Positions 1 through 6,428 of a stretch of DNA of 64,000 nucleotides are shown here, piece by piece; position 1 is the stretch's first letter; each line of letters opens with the position of its first letter. Below the pieces are notes generated by a model. It was not told where the DNA came from. It saw only the letters and a list, made by a program, of their open reading frames with translations, and searched no databases. This DNA is from Peptococcaceae bacterium CEB3. Its GTDB lineage: Bacteria > Bacillota > Desulfitobacteriia > Desulfitobacteriales > Desulfitobacteriaceae. A program made the position numbers and the translations under genes. The stretch covers positions 1 through 64,000 of the forward strand of contig LDXJ01000063.1 in assembly GCA_001029295.1 (NCBI GenBank), in the 5' to 3' direction.

Positions 1-1
1 A

Positions 2-607
2 AGAGAAGACATCTTTGACAAGGAGACCGGCGAGGTTCTGGAGAATACGAAAAAGCTGCGCAGCGTGGATTGGGAAAAGGCGGAGAAAGACGCAATGTAT
101 GACGGCTATTTTTGTATCATCACTAGCGAACTTGACTATGATGAGCGGAAAATGCGCCAAGTGTACGGCGGCCTTTGGCGGATAGAGGAGTCCTTTAGGA
201 TTATGAAAACAGACTTTTATGCCAGACCCGTGTTCGTGCGCAAGAATGAGCATATCCGTGCGCATTTCCAGATCTGCTTCGTCGCGCTCCTCATCATTCG
301 AATCATTCAGCACCGTATGGGCGAAAAGGCACTGTCAGCCGAGCGTATAGCCAGAGCGTTGGGTGTCGCGACATGTCAGGTTTTGAAGGGCGGCATCATT
401 CACCTCGACGATGTCGGCGGTGCGATCGCGTTCCAAAAGGTCCGTGACAAGAAAGGCAAACTTGTGGATACGCTGGCATTTTCGGACGAAGATGAAATCG
501 CGCTGGACTACAAGTTAATTCAGGATACGTACGACACAGATTGCTACAACATCTATTTTCGGCAGGAGGTGTTTAATAAGTTCCTGAAGAATATCTCCTT
601 AGCATAA
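2..607 (+). CDS. IS1634-type DDE transposase, C-terminal part (runs off the left edge)
   Basis: The reading frame is open from base 2, so the gene starts outside the window; a GTG at 65 is only an internal codon. The 201 visible residues look like the C-terminal end of an IS1634/IS4-superfamily transposase. The region around bases 158-202 (YGGLWRIEESFRIMK) has the Tyr-x6-Glu-x6-Lys spacing of the IS4 'YREK' box that carries the third catalytic acid. Downstream is the usual insert-flanking C-terminal segment ending FLKNISLA. Full-length relatives are about 500-600 residues, so roughly the last third is seen. Whether the element is intact cannot be judged here. It marks the left edge of the sulfate-reduction region and is on the opposite strand from most of it. 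Confidence 0.8.
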   Translation, partial: REDIFDKETGEVLENTKKLRSVDWEKAEKDAMYDGYFCIITSELDYDERKMRQVYGGLWRIEESFRIMKTDFYARPVFVRKNEHIRAHFQICFVALLIIRIIQHRMGEKALSAERIARALGVATCQVLKGGIIHLDDVGGAIAFQKVRDKKGKLVDTLAFSDEDEIALDYKLIQDTYDTDCYNIYFRQEVFNKFLKNISLA

Positions 608-633
608 CAAAATTCAAATACGGTCATATCAGA

Positions 634-668
634 GAAAAGCCCGTAGTTTCAACACCTATGGGCTTTTC
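634..668 (+). terminator. Inverted repeat after the transposase, terminator-like or IS end
   Basis: GAAAAGCCC (634-642) pairs with GGGCTTTTC (660-668); pairing extends inward by four more bases with one mismatch. The right arm ends in a short T tract. It lies 27 bp after the transposase stop codon, so it may be an intrinsic terminator; it could alternatively belong to the terminal repeat of the insertion sequence. Confidence 0.55.
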
Positions 669-731
669 GCATTTTTCAAACTGTAAAAGTCAGGAGGAGT
701 TGAAAATGCAACCGGAATACCCGACAAATTG

Positions 732-740
732 TGTTATAAT
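732..740 (+). promoter_or_regulatory. Extended -10 promoter of the first uspA gene
   Basis: TGTTATAAT is a perfect extended -10 element (TGnTATAAT), 37 bp before the start codon. No convincing -35 hexamer lies 17 bp upstream, as is usual when the TG extension is present. The same nine bases precede the second uspA gene at 4504-4512 on the other strand. Confidence 0.65.
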
Positions 741-777
741 ATGAGCGAGGATACATGCGGGAGGAGGGTATTTCTAT

Positions 778-1311
778 ATGACAGGCTCTCTTGAGACCAA
801 GGTTCTTCTCTATTCGGACGGCTCGGACCAGTCTTTTTCCGCGGCTGTCTATACGGCCACACTGCTCAAGAACATGCCCAGTATGAGTTTGACCGTCGTC
901 CAGACCGAGGAGGCTGCCCAACACGCGCCGGACTTGGAATACAGTTGGCTCAATACTTGGCCCACGACGCCCAGTCGCGACTTAAGGGAACGCGTCATTG
1001 ATGAATCCGATGCCGCAACCAAGAAGGTCTATGACGAGATACGCACCAAAACAGTCCGCATATTTACCGAACGCGGACTCAAAGTCACCCACGAGGTAAT
1101 CCCCGCGGGTGTAAATATCAGCGACACTGTTGAGGCAATTCTTGAATTTGCCAAGAGAAACAAATGTGAATTGATTGTCATGGGTACCCGGGGCCTCACC
1201 TCTTTAAAAGGCCTGCTCTTCGGCAGCCTGGCCCACGAAATGCTGACAAAGTCTACGATACCGGTGTTATTGATTAAGAAGCTTCCCCAAGAGTTTATTG
1301 ACGATCTCTGA
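778..1311 (+). CDS. Universal stress protein, UspA family
   Basis: A 177-residue single Usp domain. The N-terminus has the beta-strand start KVLLYSDGS, and the C-terminus has the ATP-binding signature Gly-x2-Gly-x9-Gly-Ser (GTRGLTSLKGLLFGS, about residues 146-160), followed by IPVLLIKK. This predicts the ATP-binding subgroup of UspA proteins, which bind nucleotide as dimers and act in stress survival; a precise role cannot be read from sequence. A GGGAGGAGG ribosome site lies about 10 bases upstream of the ATG. It is clearly paralogous to the protein at 3837-4469 (shared YSDGS, AAVYTATLLKN, LLIKKLPQEFID segments) and the pair brackets the hdrBC and ylbF genes. Confidence 0.9.
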   Translation: MTGSLETKVLLYSDGSDQSFSAAVYTATLLKNMPSMSLTVVQTEEAAQHAPDLEYSWLNTWPTTPSRDLRERVIDESDAATKKVYDEIRTKTVRIFTERGLKVTHEVIPAGVNISDTVEAILEFAKRNKCELIVMGTRGLTSLKGLLFGSLAHEMLTKSTIPVLLIKKLPQEFIDDL

Positions 1312-1323
1312 GCCCGCTGAATC

Positions 1324-2196
1324 CTAGGCTGACGCAGGTGCCGGCATCTTCGGCGATATGAGCATATGCTCGAAGCCCCAAGTGTTTGAGGGCAACCCGA
1401 AGGCATAAGCCATCAACTGGGTGAAGAAAAGGACCGGAATCTCATAGTCTGTGCCGAATATCTCATTGACTTTCTCTTGGTGAGTTTCTAAGTTTAGTTG
1501 ACACAGAGGACAGAGCGTGACAATAATGTCCGCTCCGCCTTCCACGGCGGACGCCAGGATTTCTTTGACTTGCCTCGTTACAACCTCTGAGGCGGGAACG
1601 ACATGAGAGCTCCCGCAACAGGTGGTTTGCCGCGTAAAATTTACGCTTTCGGCACCGAGCGCCTTGATGAGCCTATCCAACCCTTTCGGACTTTCGGCTT
1701 GATCGAATTCTCCCGGATGGGCCCGCATCGTTTGGCAGCCGAGGTACCCAGCGACTTTCAGTCCCTTTAAAGGCACTTGCACCCGACTTTCAATTCTCTC
1801 CGGGCCGATCTCCCCGAGCATGACGTCGATTGCCCGCCTGACCCGAACGCTCCCTGAATAATGCAAACCTCCGACTGCCAAGGCCTTATTCACCCGCCCG
1901 GCATAAAGGCTGTCCTGCTGCAGGCGCGAATTTGTCGTCGCAAGATTCAAATAGCAGGAGCTACAAGCTACCAGTACGTCCTGTTTCATCTCTTCCGCCA
2001 AGGCCAGATTCCTGGCTACTAACACTTGCTGAACAAAACCCCCGGCGACGCCGGATGCGATAGAAGCGCCGCAGCAATTCCAGTCCGGGATTTCCTCCAA
2101 TCTCAGTCCAAGCGCTTCGGCCACAGCAAGAAGCGACTTGGCATAAGAAACGGCAATACTCCCCATTGAACAACCGGGGTAATAGCTCATGCGCAT
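1324..2196 (-). CDS. hdrB: Heterodisulfide reductase subunit B-like protein (HdrB, paired CCG domains)
   Basis: 290 residues with two complete cysteine-rich CCG motifs: C9, C41-C42-G, C78xxC81 and C154, C193-C194-G, C229xxC232. In HdrB these ligate two non-cubane [4Fe-4S] clusters that reduce disulfides or pass electron pairs. Gram-positive sulfate reducers lack the membrane subunit QmoC, and hdrBC genes are found with qmoAB there, so this protein plausibly serves APS reductase electron supply. Its start overlaps the hdrC stop by one base, which indicates translational coupling. Unlike many relatives it is not next to qmoAB (about 18 kb away) but is on the same strand and shares an upstream motif with that operon. 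Confidence 0.88.
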   Translation of the reverse strand: MRMSYYPGCSMGSIAVSYAKSLLAVAEALGLRLEEIPDWNCCGASIASGVAGGFVQQVLVARNLALAEEMKQDVLVACSSCYLNLATTNSRLQQDSLYAGRVNKALAVGGLHYSGSVRVRRAIDVMLGEIGPERIESRVQVPLKGLKVAGYLGCQTMRAHPGEFDQAESPKGLDRLIKALGAESVNFTRQTTCCGSSHVVPASEVVTRQVKEILASAVEGGADIIVTLCPLCQLNLETHQEKVNEIFGTDYEIPVLFFTQLMAYAFGLPSNTWGFEHMLISPKMPAPASA

Positions 2197-2792
2197 TACA
2201 CTTCGCCTCTGTTCTGCATTATTTTAGCCTTGGTAATTATTCTCTGCAGGGCTTCGGGATCTTTGACACTCCGCTGCGGAATCAGGCTGATCCTTTTGCG
2301 CGAAAGCATCTTAAGCGCCAATCGCCTCCGCCCCAAGGCCTCCTTAAGACCTTTTCTTCCCCGCCGGCGGTAAAAACCGAACAGCGCACCGGTTTCAAAG
2401 GATCTTCCCCGCAGATATACCTCCCGCCAGAAGCTCAGATAGAATTGGGCTTGTGCCGACTCGCACCTTCCCGCTCGAATGGCCAAGTATTTAAGGTCGT
2501 GCATCATGTCGGCAATAGCAATGCCGTATGGACAGATGACCTTACAGCTGTAACACGATGTACACATCCACATCGTGTTAACGGCTAGGACCTCATTCTC
2601 TGTGCCCTCCTTAATCACAGCGAACAACCTCTGAGGCGAGTAGTCCATAAGTTCACAGGTTGGGCATGACGTGGCACAAAGACCGCACTGCAGGCACTGC
2701 GTACTGAATTTTCCGTAAGGCAACGCCCCCATTCGGCCCGCTAGATCGTTAACGAATCCCACTTTTTTCGACCCACTTACTTCTGCCGCCAT
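2196..2792 (-). CDS. hdrC: Heterodisulfide reductase subunit C-like ferredoxin protein (HdrC)
   Basis: Contains two classical [4Fe-4S] motifs, CLQCGLCATSCP and CTSCYSCKVICP, in the arrangement of HdrC, followed by a basic C-terminal tail rich in arginine and lysine. HdrC passes single electrons to the catalytic HdrB encoded by the next gene. The chosen ATG at 2792 (198 residues) has an AAGGGGG ribosome site eight bases upstream; the frame is open to a GTG at 2822, which has no good ribosome site. The TGTGAAAGAA motif lies about 70 bases upstream of this start. Assigned role in electron transfer to APS reductase is inference from the family's occurrence in Gram-positive sulfate reducers. Confidence 0.85.
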   Translation of the reverse strand: MAAEVSGSKKVGFVNDLAGRMGALPYGKFSTQCLQCGLCATSCPTCELMDYSPQRLFAVIKEGTENEVLAVNTMWMCTSCYSCKVICPYGIAIADMMHDLKYLAIRAGRCESAQAQFYLSFWREVYLRGRSFETGALFGFYRRRGRKGLKEALGRRRLALKMLSRKRISLIPQRSVKDPEALQRIITKAKIMQNRGEV

Positions 2793-2862
2793 CTCCATTA
2801 CCCCCTTATCCCACCACTGCACAGCACCTTTTGCTCATTTTTTCTTCCTAAGCGCTTGGGAG

Positions 2863-2872
2863 TTCTTTCACA
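2863..2872 (-). promoter_or_regulatory. TGTGAAAGAA motif upstream of hdrC
   Basis: The plus strand reads TTCTTTCACA. This is one of five exact copies in the intergenic regions of the sulfate-reduction island, all in the same orientation relative to the downstream gene. See the matching entries at 3548, 8854, 10368 and 21819. Confidence 0.55.
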
Positions 2873-3030
2873 AGTCCTCTCCAGACTTGTATCCAGCCCG
2901 CTATTCTAAAGAGACCCCTGGTGAGACCACCGGCTACCCCAGAGTTCACGCACCCGCTGTTTATGGCTTTAGCGTAGCACTCGTAAGGTAGCCGGTCAAT
3001 ATTGCCGCAATGAAGTTCTCTTATGGCCAC

Positions 3031-3381
3031 CTATCCCTGATCCACTGCTTTTATCCCTTCTTTAATTTTTCCGGATATCTTCTCCATCAGTTCCTGAAAG
3101 CGCAAATTGGCATTGTTGGACTGTTGGACCTGAGGGTCCTTTAAACATTCAGCCTCCATTTGCTTCACTTTCTCTTGCTCTTCCGGGCTGTCAGGGCTGC
3201 CCGCGAGCTGGCGTCTGTAAGCCGCTTGACGCAACTTCTGCAACTCCTCCACAAGTTTCCGCGCTTCTGGATTATGCAAAAGGTCATACTCCGTCTTTTT
3301 GAAGTCTTTGTAGATAGCGGTACGCGCAATCGACTGCCCTAATTCTGTGCACTTCTCCATGATCTCGTCAAATTGATTCAT
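3031..3381 (-). CDS. YlbF/YmcA family protein
   Basis: 116 residues, predicted almost wholly alpha-helical, with the pattern of the YlbF/YmcA (DUF964) family: an N-terminal helix (residues 4-22), the KTEYDLLHNPEARKLVEELQ segment and a C-terminal helix ending in MEKISGKIKEGI. In Bacillus subtilis the related YlbF and YmcA form a complex with YaaT that affects RNase Y-dependent mRNA turnover, biofilm formation, competence and sporulation. Whether this paralogue does the same is unknown. A GGGAGGG ribosome site lies just before the ATG. It sits alone between hdrC and a uspA gene, and its upstream region also carries the TGTGAAAGAA motif. Confidence 0.8.
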   Translation of the reverse strand: MNQFDEIMEKCTELGQSIARTAIYKDFKKTEYDLLHNPEARKLVEELQKLRQAAYRRQLAGSPDSPEEQEKVKQMEAECLKDPQVQQSNNANLRFQELMEKISGKIKEGIKAVDQG

Positions 3382-3547
3382 CCTAAAGCCCTCCCAATCT
3401 GTCTCGTTTCGGGCGAGACTCCCTACGTCCGCAAATAATCGCCGCTATCCGGCCGACTCGATGAGACCTGCCCGTGTGAAACTCACTCGTTCGCAATGAC
3501 CTCCGACTCACGTCCGAACGGCTAGGAGGTTTCCAAAAGAAAGCGGG

Positions 3548-3557
3548 TTCTTTCACA
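3548..3557 (-). promoter_or_regulatory. TGTGAAAGAA motif upstream of ylbF-like gene
   Basis: Plus strand reads TTCTTTCACA, 167 bp upstream of the ylbF-like start. It lies in a 367-bp spacer (3382-3748 to the repeat block) with no other recognisable gene. Confidence 0.5.
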
Positions 3558-3727
3558 TTTCCACCCGCTCCCACCTTGTCCCCGGCCGCCGTCGCTCCCT
3601 CCTTCGGACATCTCAGGAGCCAACGCCCCCCTATGTCCTGAATTCTAGCATGCACTACCTGGGAAGTCAATCGCCGAGGCGCCTTCCTGGAGGCCCGGCG
3701 ACACGAGGGGACGTTTTTTGGGTGTCG

Positions 3728-3806
3728 CCGGTTTTTGGCCCCGGCCGTTATTTTAGGCCCGGCCGGTCTCTTGGACCGGCTGTCTTTTGCACCGGCTGTC
3801 TTTTGG
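3728..3806. repeat. Degenerate 16-18 bp GC-rich direct repeats
   Basis: The spacer between the ylbF-like gene and the second uspA (3382-3836, 455 bp) has no supportable gene. Its part next to uspA holds about five degenerate repeats built on CCGG followed by a T-rich stretch, beginning near 3728, 3741, 3759, 3776 and 3792. The last two (ACCGGCTGTCTTTTG) are identical over 15 bases. An open frame across it on the minus strand is low-complexity and is treated as spurious. Confidence 0.55.
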
Positions 3807-3836
3807 GCCCACCCGCCTTGGGGCCCCATCCGTTTT

Positions 3837-4469
3837 CTAAGCTCCGCCCTCCGCCAAGTAATTGTCTATGAATTCTTGCGGCAGCTTTTTGATCAACAGA
3901 ACAGGGATGCCTGACCTGTTGAGCATGGTATGTGCCAGACTCCCGTGAATCAACCCGTGAAAGGAAGAGAGCCCGCGCGTACCCATAATAATCAGTTCAA
4001 AAGCATTCTTTGTCGCATATTCCAGGATCATGTCTACCGTTTCCGAAATATCCGGTGCATCGGCAACACTGGTACTTGTGCAAAGTTCCTGGTGGCTTAC
4101 ATTCGCCGCCCGCAAGGCAAATATGTCATTCGTTTTCTGCAATATCTCGTCATACTGCCTGCGCGTCTCCCCATCAGCCTCACTGAGGACCCGTTTCATC
4201 CACTCTTCCGTCGGCCGGGCGGGCCAGGTATCAATCCAGCGGTAGTCCGAACCTTTGATACAGCCCCAATAGTACCTTTTGTACTTGGGCCTCAATTCTT
4301 TCCAACTGTACTCCGTACCGGCTCCGCCTTGCTCACATTCCTGCAGCTGTACGACAGTCAGATACATATTGGGCGTATTCTTCAGAAGGGTAGCGGTATA
4401 GACGGCAGCGGAAAAAGCCTGGTGGGATCCGTCAGAGTAGAGCAACACCTTAAACCTGGAATCATTCAT
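3837..4469 (-). CDS. Universal stress protein, UspA family (second copy)
   Basis: 210 residues from the ATG at 4469, chosen because an AAAGAGG ribosome site lies eight bases upstream and the N-terminus then aligns with the other UspA (MNDSRFKVLLYSDGS versus MTGSLETKVLLYSDGS). The open frame extends 23 codons further upstream, but this would include the promoter. The C-terminal nucleotide-binding signature GTRGLSSFHGLIHGS fits Gly-x2-Gly-x9-Gly-Ser. Compared with its paralogue at 778 it has an insert of roughly 30 residues after the first third (around KELRPKYKRYYWG). Function beyond ATP-binding stress protein is not resolvable. Confidence 0.88.
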   Translation of the reverse strand: MNDSRFKVLLYSDGSHQAFSAAVYTATLLKNTPNMYLTVVQLQECEQGGAGTEYSWKELRPKYKRYYWGCIKGSDYRWIDTWPARPTEEWMKRVLSEADGETRRQYDEILQKTNDIFALRAANVSHQELCTSTSVADAPDISETVDMILEYATKNAFELIIMGTRGLSSFHGLIHGSLAHTMLNRSGIPVLLIKKLPQEFIDNYLAEGGA

Positions 4470-4503
4470 CGGAAATACCTCTTTCGCGGCTATTTTCAGA
4501 ATG

Positions 4504-4512
4504 ATTATAACA
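4504..4512 (-). promoter_or_regulatory. Extended -10 promoter of the second uspA gene
   Basis: On the minus strand the sequence is TGTTATAAT, a perfect extended -10 element, 34 bp before the chosen start codon. TTTTCA lies 18 bp further upstream as a weak -35. It is identical to the element of the plus-strand uspA at 732-740. Confidence 0.65.
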
Positions 4513-4614
4513 CAACAGGCGTGTCCCTGAAAAGGCATCTATGCAGGCCCTAAACCCGCCGTTTAAAGATCTTGTGGCAATCCCCTGCCTTGCACACCAA
4601 GGTCCGCCTCCGGC

Positions 4615-5157
4615 TTAACCGAACATAACGATACCCGCGACGCCGGCCGCCAGAATCAGGTAGGCGGGGTGCAACTTCGTTTTGATCAAGATAACCATTG
4701 CAACCAGCAACAGTACCGCACTTTTCACGTCGATCAGATTGCTCCCGCCTATGATACCGTTGCTGAGGGCAAACTTCACTGCGGCAAACAGGATAATTCC
4801 CACTATCGTGGGCCGCAGGCCGTAGAAAGCCGCTTTCACCAGTGGATGGTTCTGGAACTTGATGAACAATTTGCCGATAATGAGTATTAGCAAAAGCGAT
4901 GGCAGGGTGACAGCCAGGCAGGCCACCACGGCACCCGGGAAACCTAAACACTTATCGCCGACAATCGTGGCAGTGTTGGTGGCAATAGGCCCCGGTGCCA
5001 TGGCCGAGATCGCTATCATGTCAGTGAATACGCTCATGCTCAGCCAGTGGTGGTTTTGGACCTCCGTCTGAATAAGCGGTATCATCGCGTACCCGCCCCC
5101 GAAGCTGACAAGGCCCAACTTAAAAAAGGTGATAAACAAATCGAAAAAAGCGCTCAT
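4615..5157 (-). CDS. Chromate transporter family protein, second half of a split ChrA pair
   Basis: 180 residues forming one CHR domain with about five to six hydrophobic segments. Family landmarks are LVSFGGGYAMIPLI near the N-terminus and APGPIATNTATIVG around residues 53-66. Short-chain CHR proteins are encoded as adjacent pairs, and this gene overlaps the preceding chr gene by four bases (ATGA). Such pairs are annotated as chromate efflux proteins, but the natural substrate of many is unproven; sulfate or another oxyanion is conceivable beside a sulfate-activation locus. That link is inference. Confidence 0.85.
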   Translation of the reverse strand: MSAFFDLFITFFKLGLVSFGGGYAMIPLIQTEVQNHHWLSMSVFTDMIAISAMAPGPIATNTATIVGDKCLGFPGAVVACLAVTLPSLLLILIIGKLFIKFQNHPLVKAAFYGLRPTIVGIILFAAVKFALSNGIIGGSNLIDVKSAVLLLVAMVILIKTKLHPAYLILAAGVAGIVMFG

Positions 5158-5759
5158 AATTTCTCACCGCGTACTTTCTTTTGCGCTGAGGCCTGCCTCT
5201 GGGCCTTTTGCACTTGTACCAGGACTATACCCAAAAGAGCTCCCGAGATGATTACCAGTATCAAGTTGAGACTTTTGAACAATAACAGCGCTACGACGCA
5301 CACTGCACACAAAGCGACACACGTCTTGTCAACCAAGGACACCTTGCTCATCTTCCAGGCGGCAGATGCGATTAGAGCCACCACCACCGGGCGGATGCCG
5401 CGCAGGGCCGCTTGGACGTGGACATTGTGCTGGAAAGAGGCAAAAAGCACCCCTAAGGCGATAATAATCACGAAGGTCGGCGTCACGATCCCCAAGAGTG
5501 CGATCAGCGCCCCCGGAATCCCAGCGATCTGATACCCGACAAAGATCGCGGAGTTGACGGCTATCGCCCCGGGCACAGACTGTGAGACCGCAAAGACATC
5601 TACGAGTTCCTCTTTGCCAATCCACTTCTTCTTATGTACCATGACGTCTTCCATAATCGGGATCATGGCAAAGCCACCGCCGAAGGTAATCGGCGAAATC
5701 TTAAAAAACACCAGAAAAATCTCAAGCAACAATTTATAATTAAGTTTCTTTTTTTCCAT
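5154..5759 (-). CDS. Chromate transporter family protein, first half of a split ChrA pair
   Basis: 201 residues from the ATG at 5759, chosen for the GGGGGGAG ribosome site six bases upstream; the frame stays open to an ATG at 5792 and an internal ATG at 5780. Contains the CHR landmarks ISPITFGGGFAMIPIM and SVPGAIAVNSAIFVG and a hydrophobic C-terminal half, then a basic lysine-rich cytoplasmic tail (QRQASAQKKVRG). It overlaps the partner gene by four bases, so the two are translationally coupled and probably form an antiparallel heterodimer in the membrane. The transported ion is not determined by sequence. Confidence 0.85.
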   Translation of the reverse strand: MEKKKLNYKLLLEIFLVFFKISPITFGGGFAMIPIMEDVMVHKKKWIGKEELVDVFAVSQSVPGAIAVNSAIFVGYQIAGIPGALIALLGIVTPTFVIIIALGVLFASFQHNVHVQAALRGIRPVVVALIASAAWKMSKVSLVDKTCVALCAVCVVALLLFKSLNLILVIISGALLGIVLVQVQKAQRQASAQKKVRGEKL

Positions 5760-6014
5760 TTTGAACTCCCCCCATTTCATGAAGAACTCCATAACTTGTC
5801 GTACGAGCGGTGATTCGCCCAGTTCAACAGTTGGGTTCGCAGACGGCAGGGAGTGACCTGGCGCCGGGTTTAGGGGTACCGCGCACTTTCACCCAAAGAC
5901 CACGCTGACTGACTTCGCGCCCGGTTCCGCTTGTACACTCTCTACTCACTCTTCGGGCTGTCCCTATTTTCCCATCCGGACTTCGTCCGTCTTTTTCTTC
6001 TTATCCAGGCCTGT

Positions 6015-6125
6015 CTTATCCGTACTCTCCATCGGTTCTATCCGTGTTCTCAATCGGTTCTATGCGTATCTTTCATCAGTTCTATCCGTATTTTCAATCC
6101 GTTCTATCTGTGCTCTACTCGCTTT
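6015..6125. repeat. Five tandem copies of a 22-bp degenerate repeat
   Basis: Within the 665-bp spacer between chr and aprA (5760-6424), which holds no supportable gene, units of consensus CTATCCGTNTTTTCAATCGGTT start at 6015 (23 bp), 6038, 6060, 6082 and 6104. Period is exactly 22 bp for the last four. Copies differ at several positions, so the array is old or under relaxed constraint. Twenty-two base pairs is close to two helical turns, which would place each copy on the same DNA face. Confidence 0.75.
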
Positions 6126-6364
6126 TTTCGGCCATAACTTCCGGGTCTGCTACCCACACTCTTCCGTTTTCAATCCTTTGGTCTTATTCTCGCGCGCTCA
6201 CCGCGCCTTTCCTCCGGGCCGGGTCTCGTCTCTCCCTTGCCCCGCCTTCAGGCTGCTCCTTATACTGTATTCATTCAACCGTAAGCCTCCCACTTCTGCA
6301 AGCGGGAGTGGGTCCCACGTACTGTTCACCCATATTCTCCCGGTTCCGTGTGCGATAGGCAGGT

Positions 6365-6393
6365 CGAGGGCCCCGGCCTCAGCCGGGCCCTCG
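6365..6393 (-). terminator. GC-rich stem-loop downstream of aprA
   Basis: CGAGGGCCC-GGC and GCCGGGCCCTCG form a 12-bp stem with one bulged base and a very short loop, starting 32 bp after the aprA stop. There is no clear T tract after it on the minus strand, so it may be a transcript-end stabiliser rather than a classical intrinsic terminator. Confidence 0.5.
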
Positions 6394-6400
6394 CTCCTCT

Positions 6401-6428
6401 CGGCCTTAACTTATCGGCCTTAACTTAC
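6401..6428. repeat. 14-bp tandem duplication spanning the aprA stop codon
   Basis: CGGCCTTAACTTA occurs at 6401 and again at 6415, with one base between. The second copy contains the aprA stop codon (TTA at 6425-6427 on the plus strand), so the first copy looks like a duplicated gene end. Confidence 0.7.

Noticed and set aside
2848-3030. 60-codon open frame between hdrC and the ylbF-like gene
   Set aside because: No recognisable domain and no clear ribosome site; the shared motif lies inside it.
3383-3829. 148-codon open frame on the minus strand
   Set aside because: Composed of low-complexity repeat sequence with no family match or ribosome site; it overlaps the repeat array.
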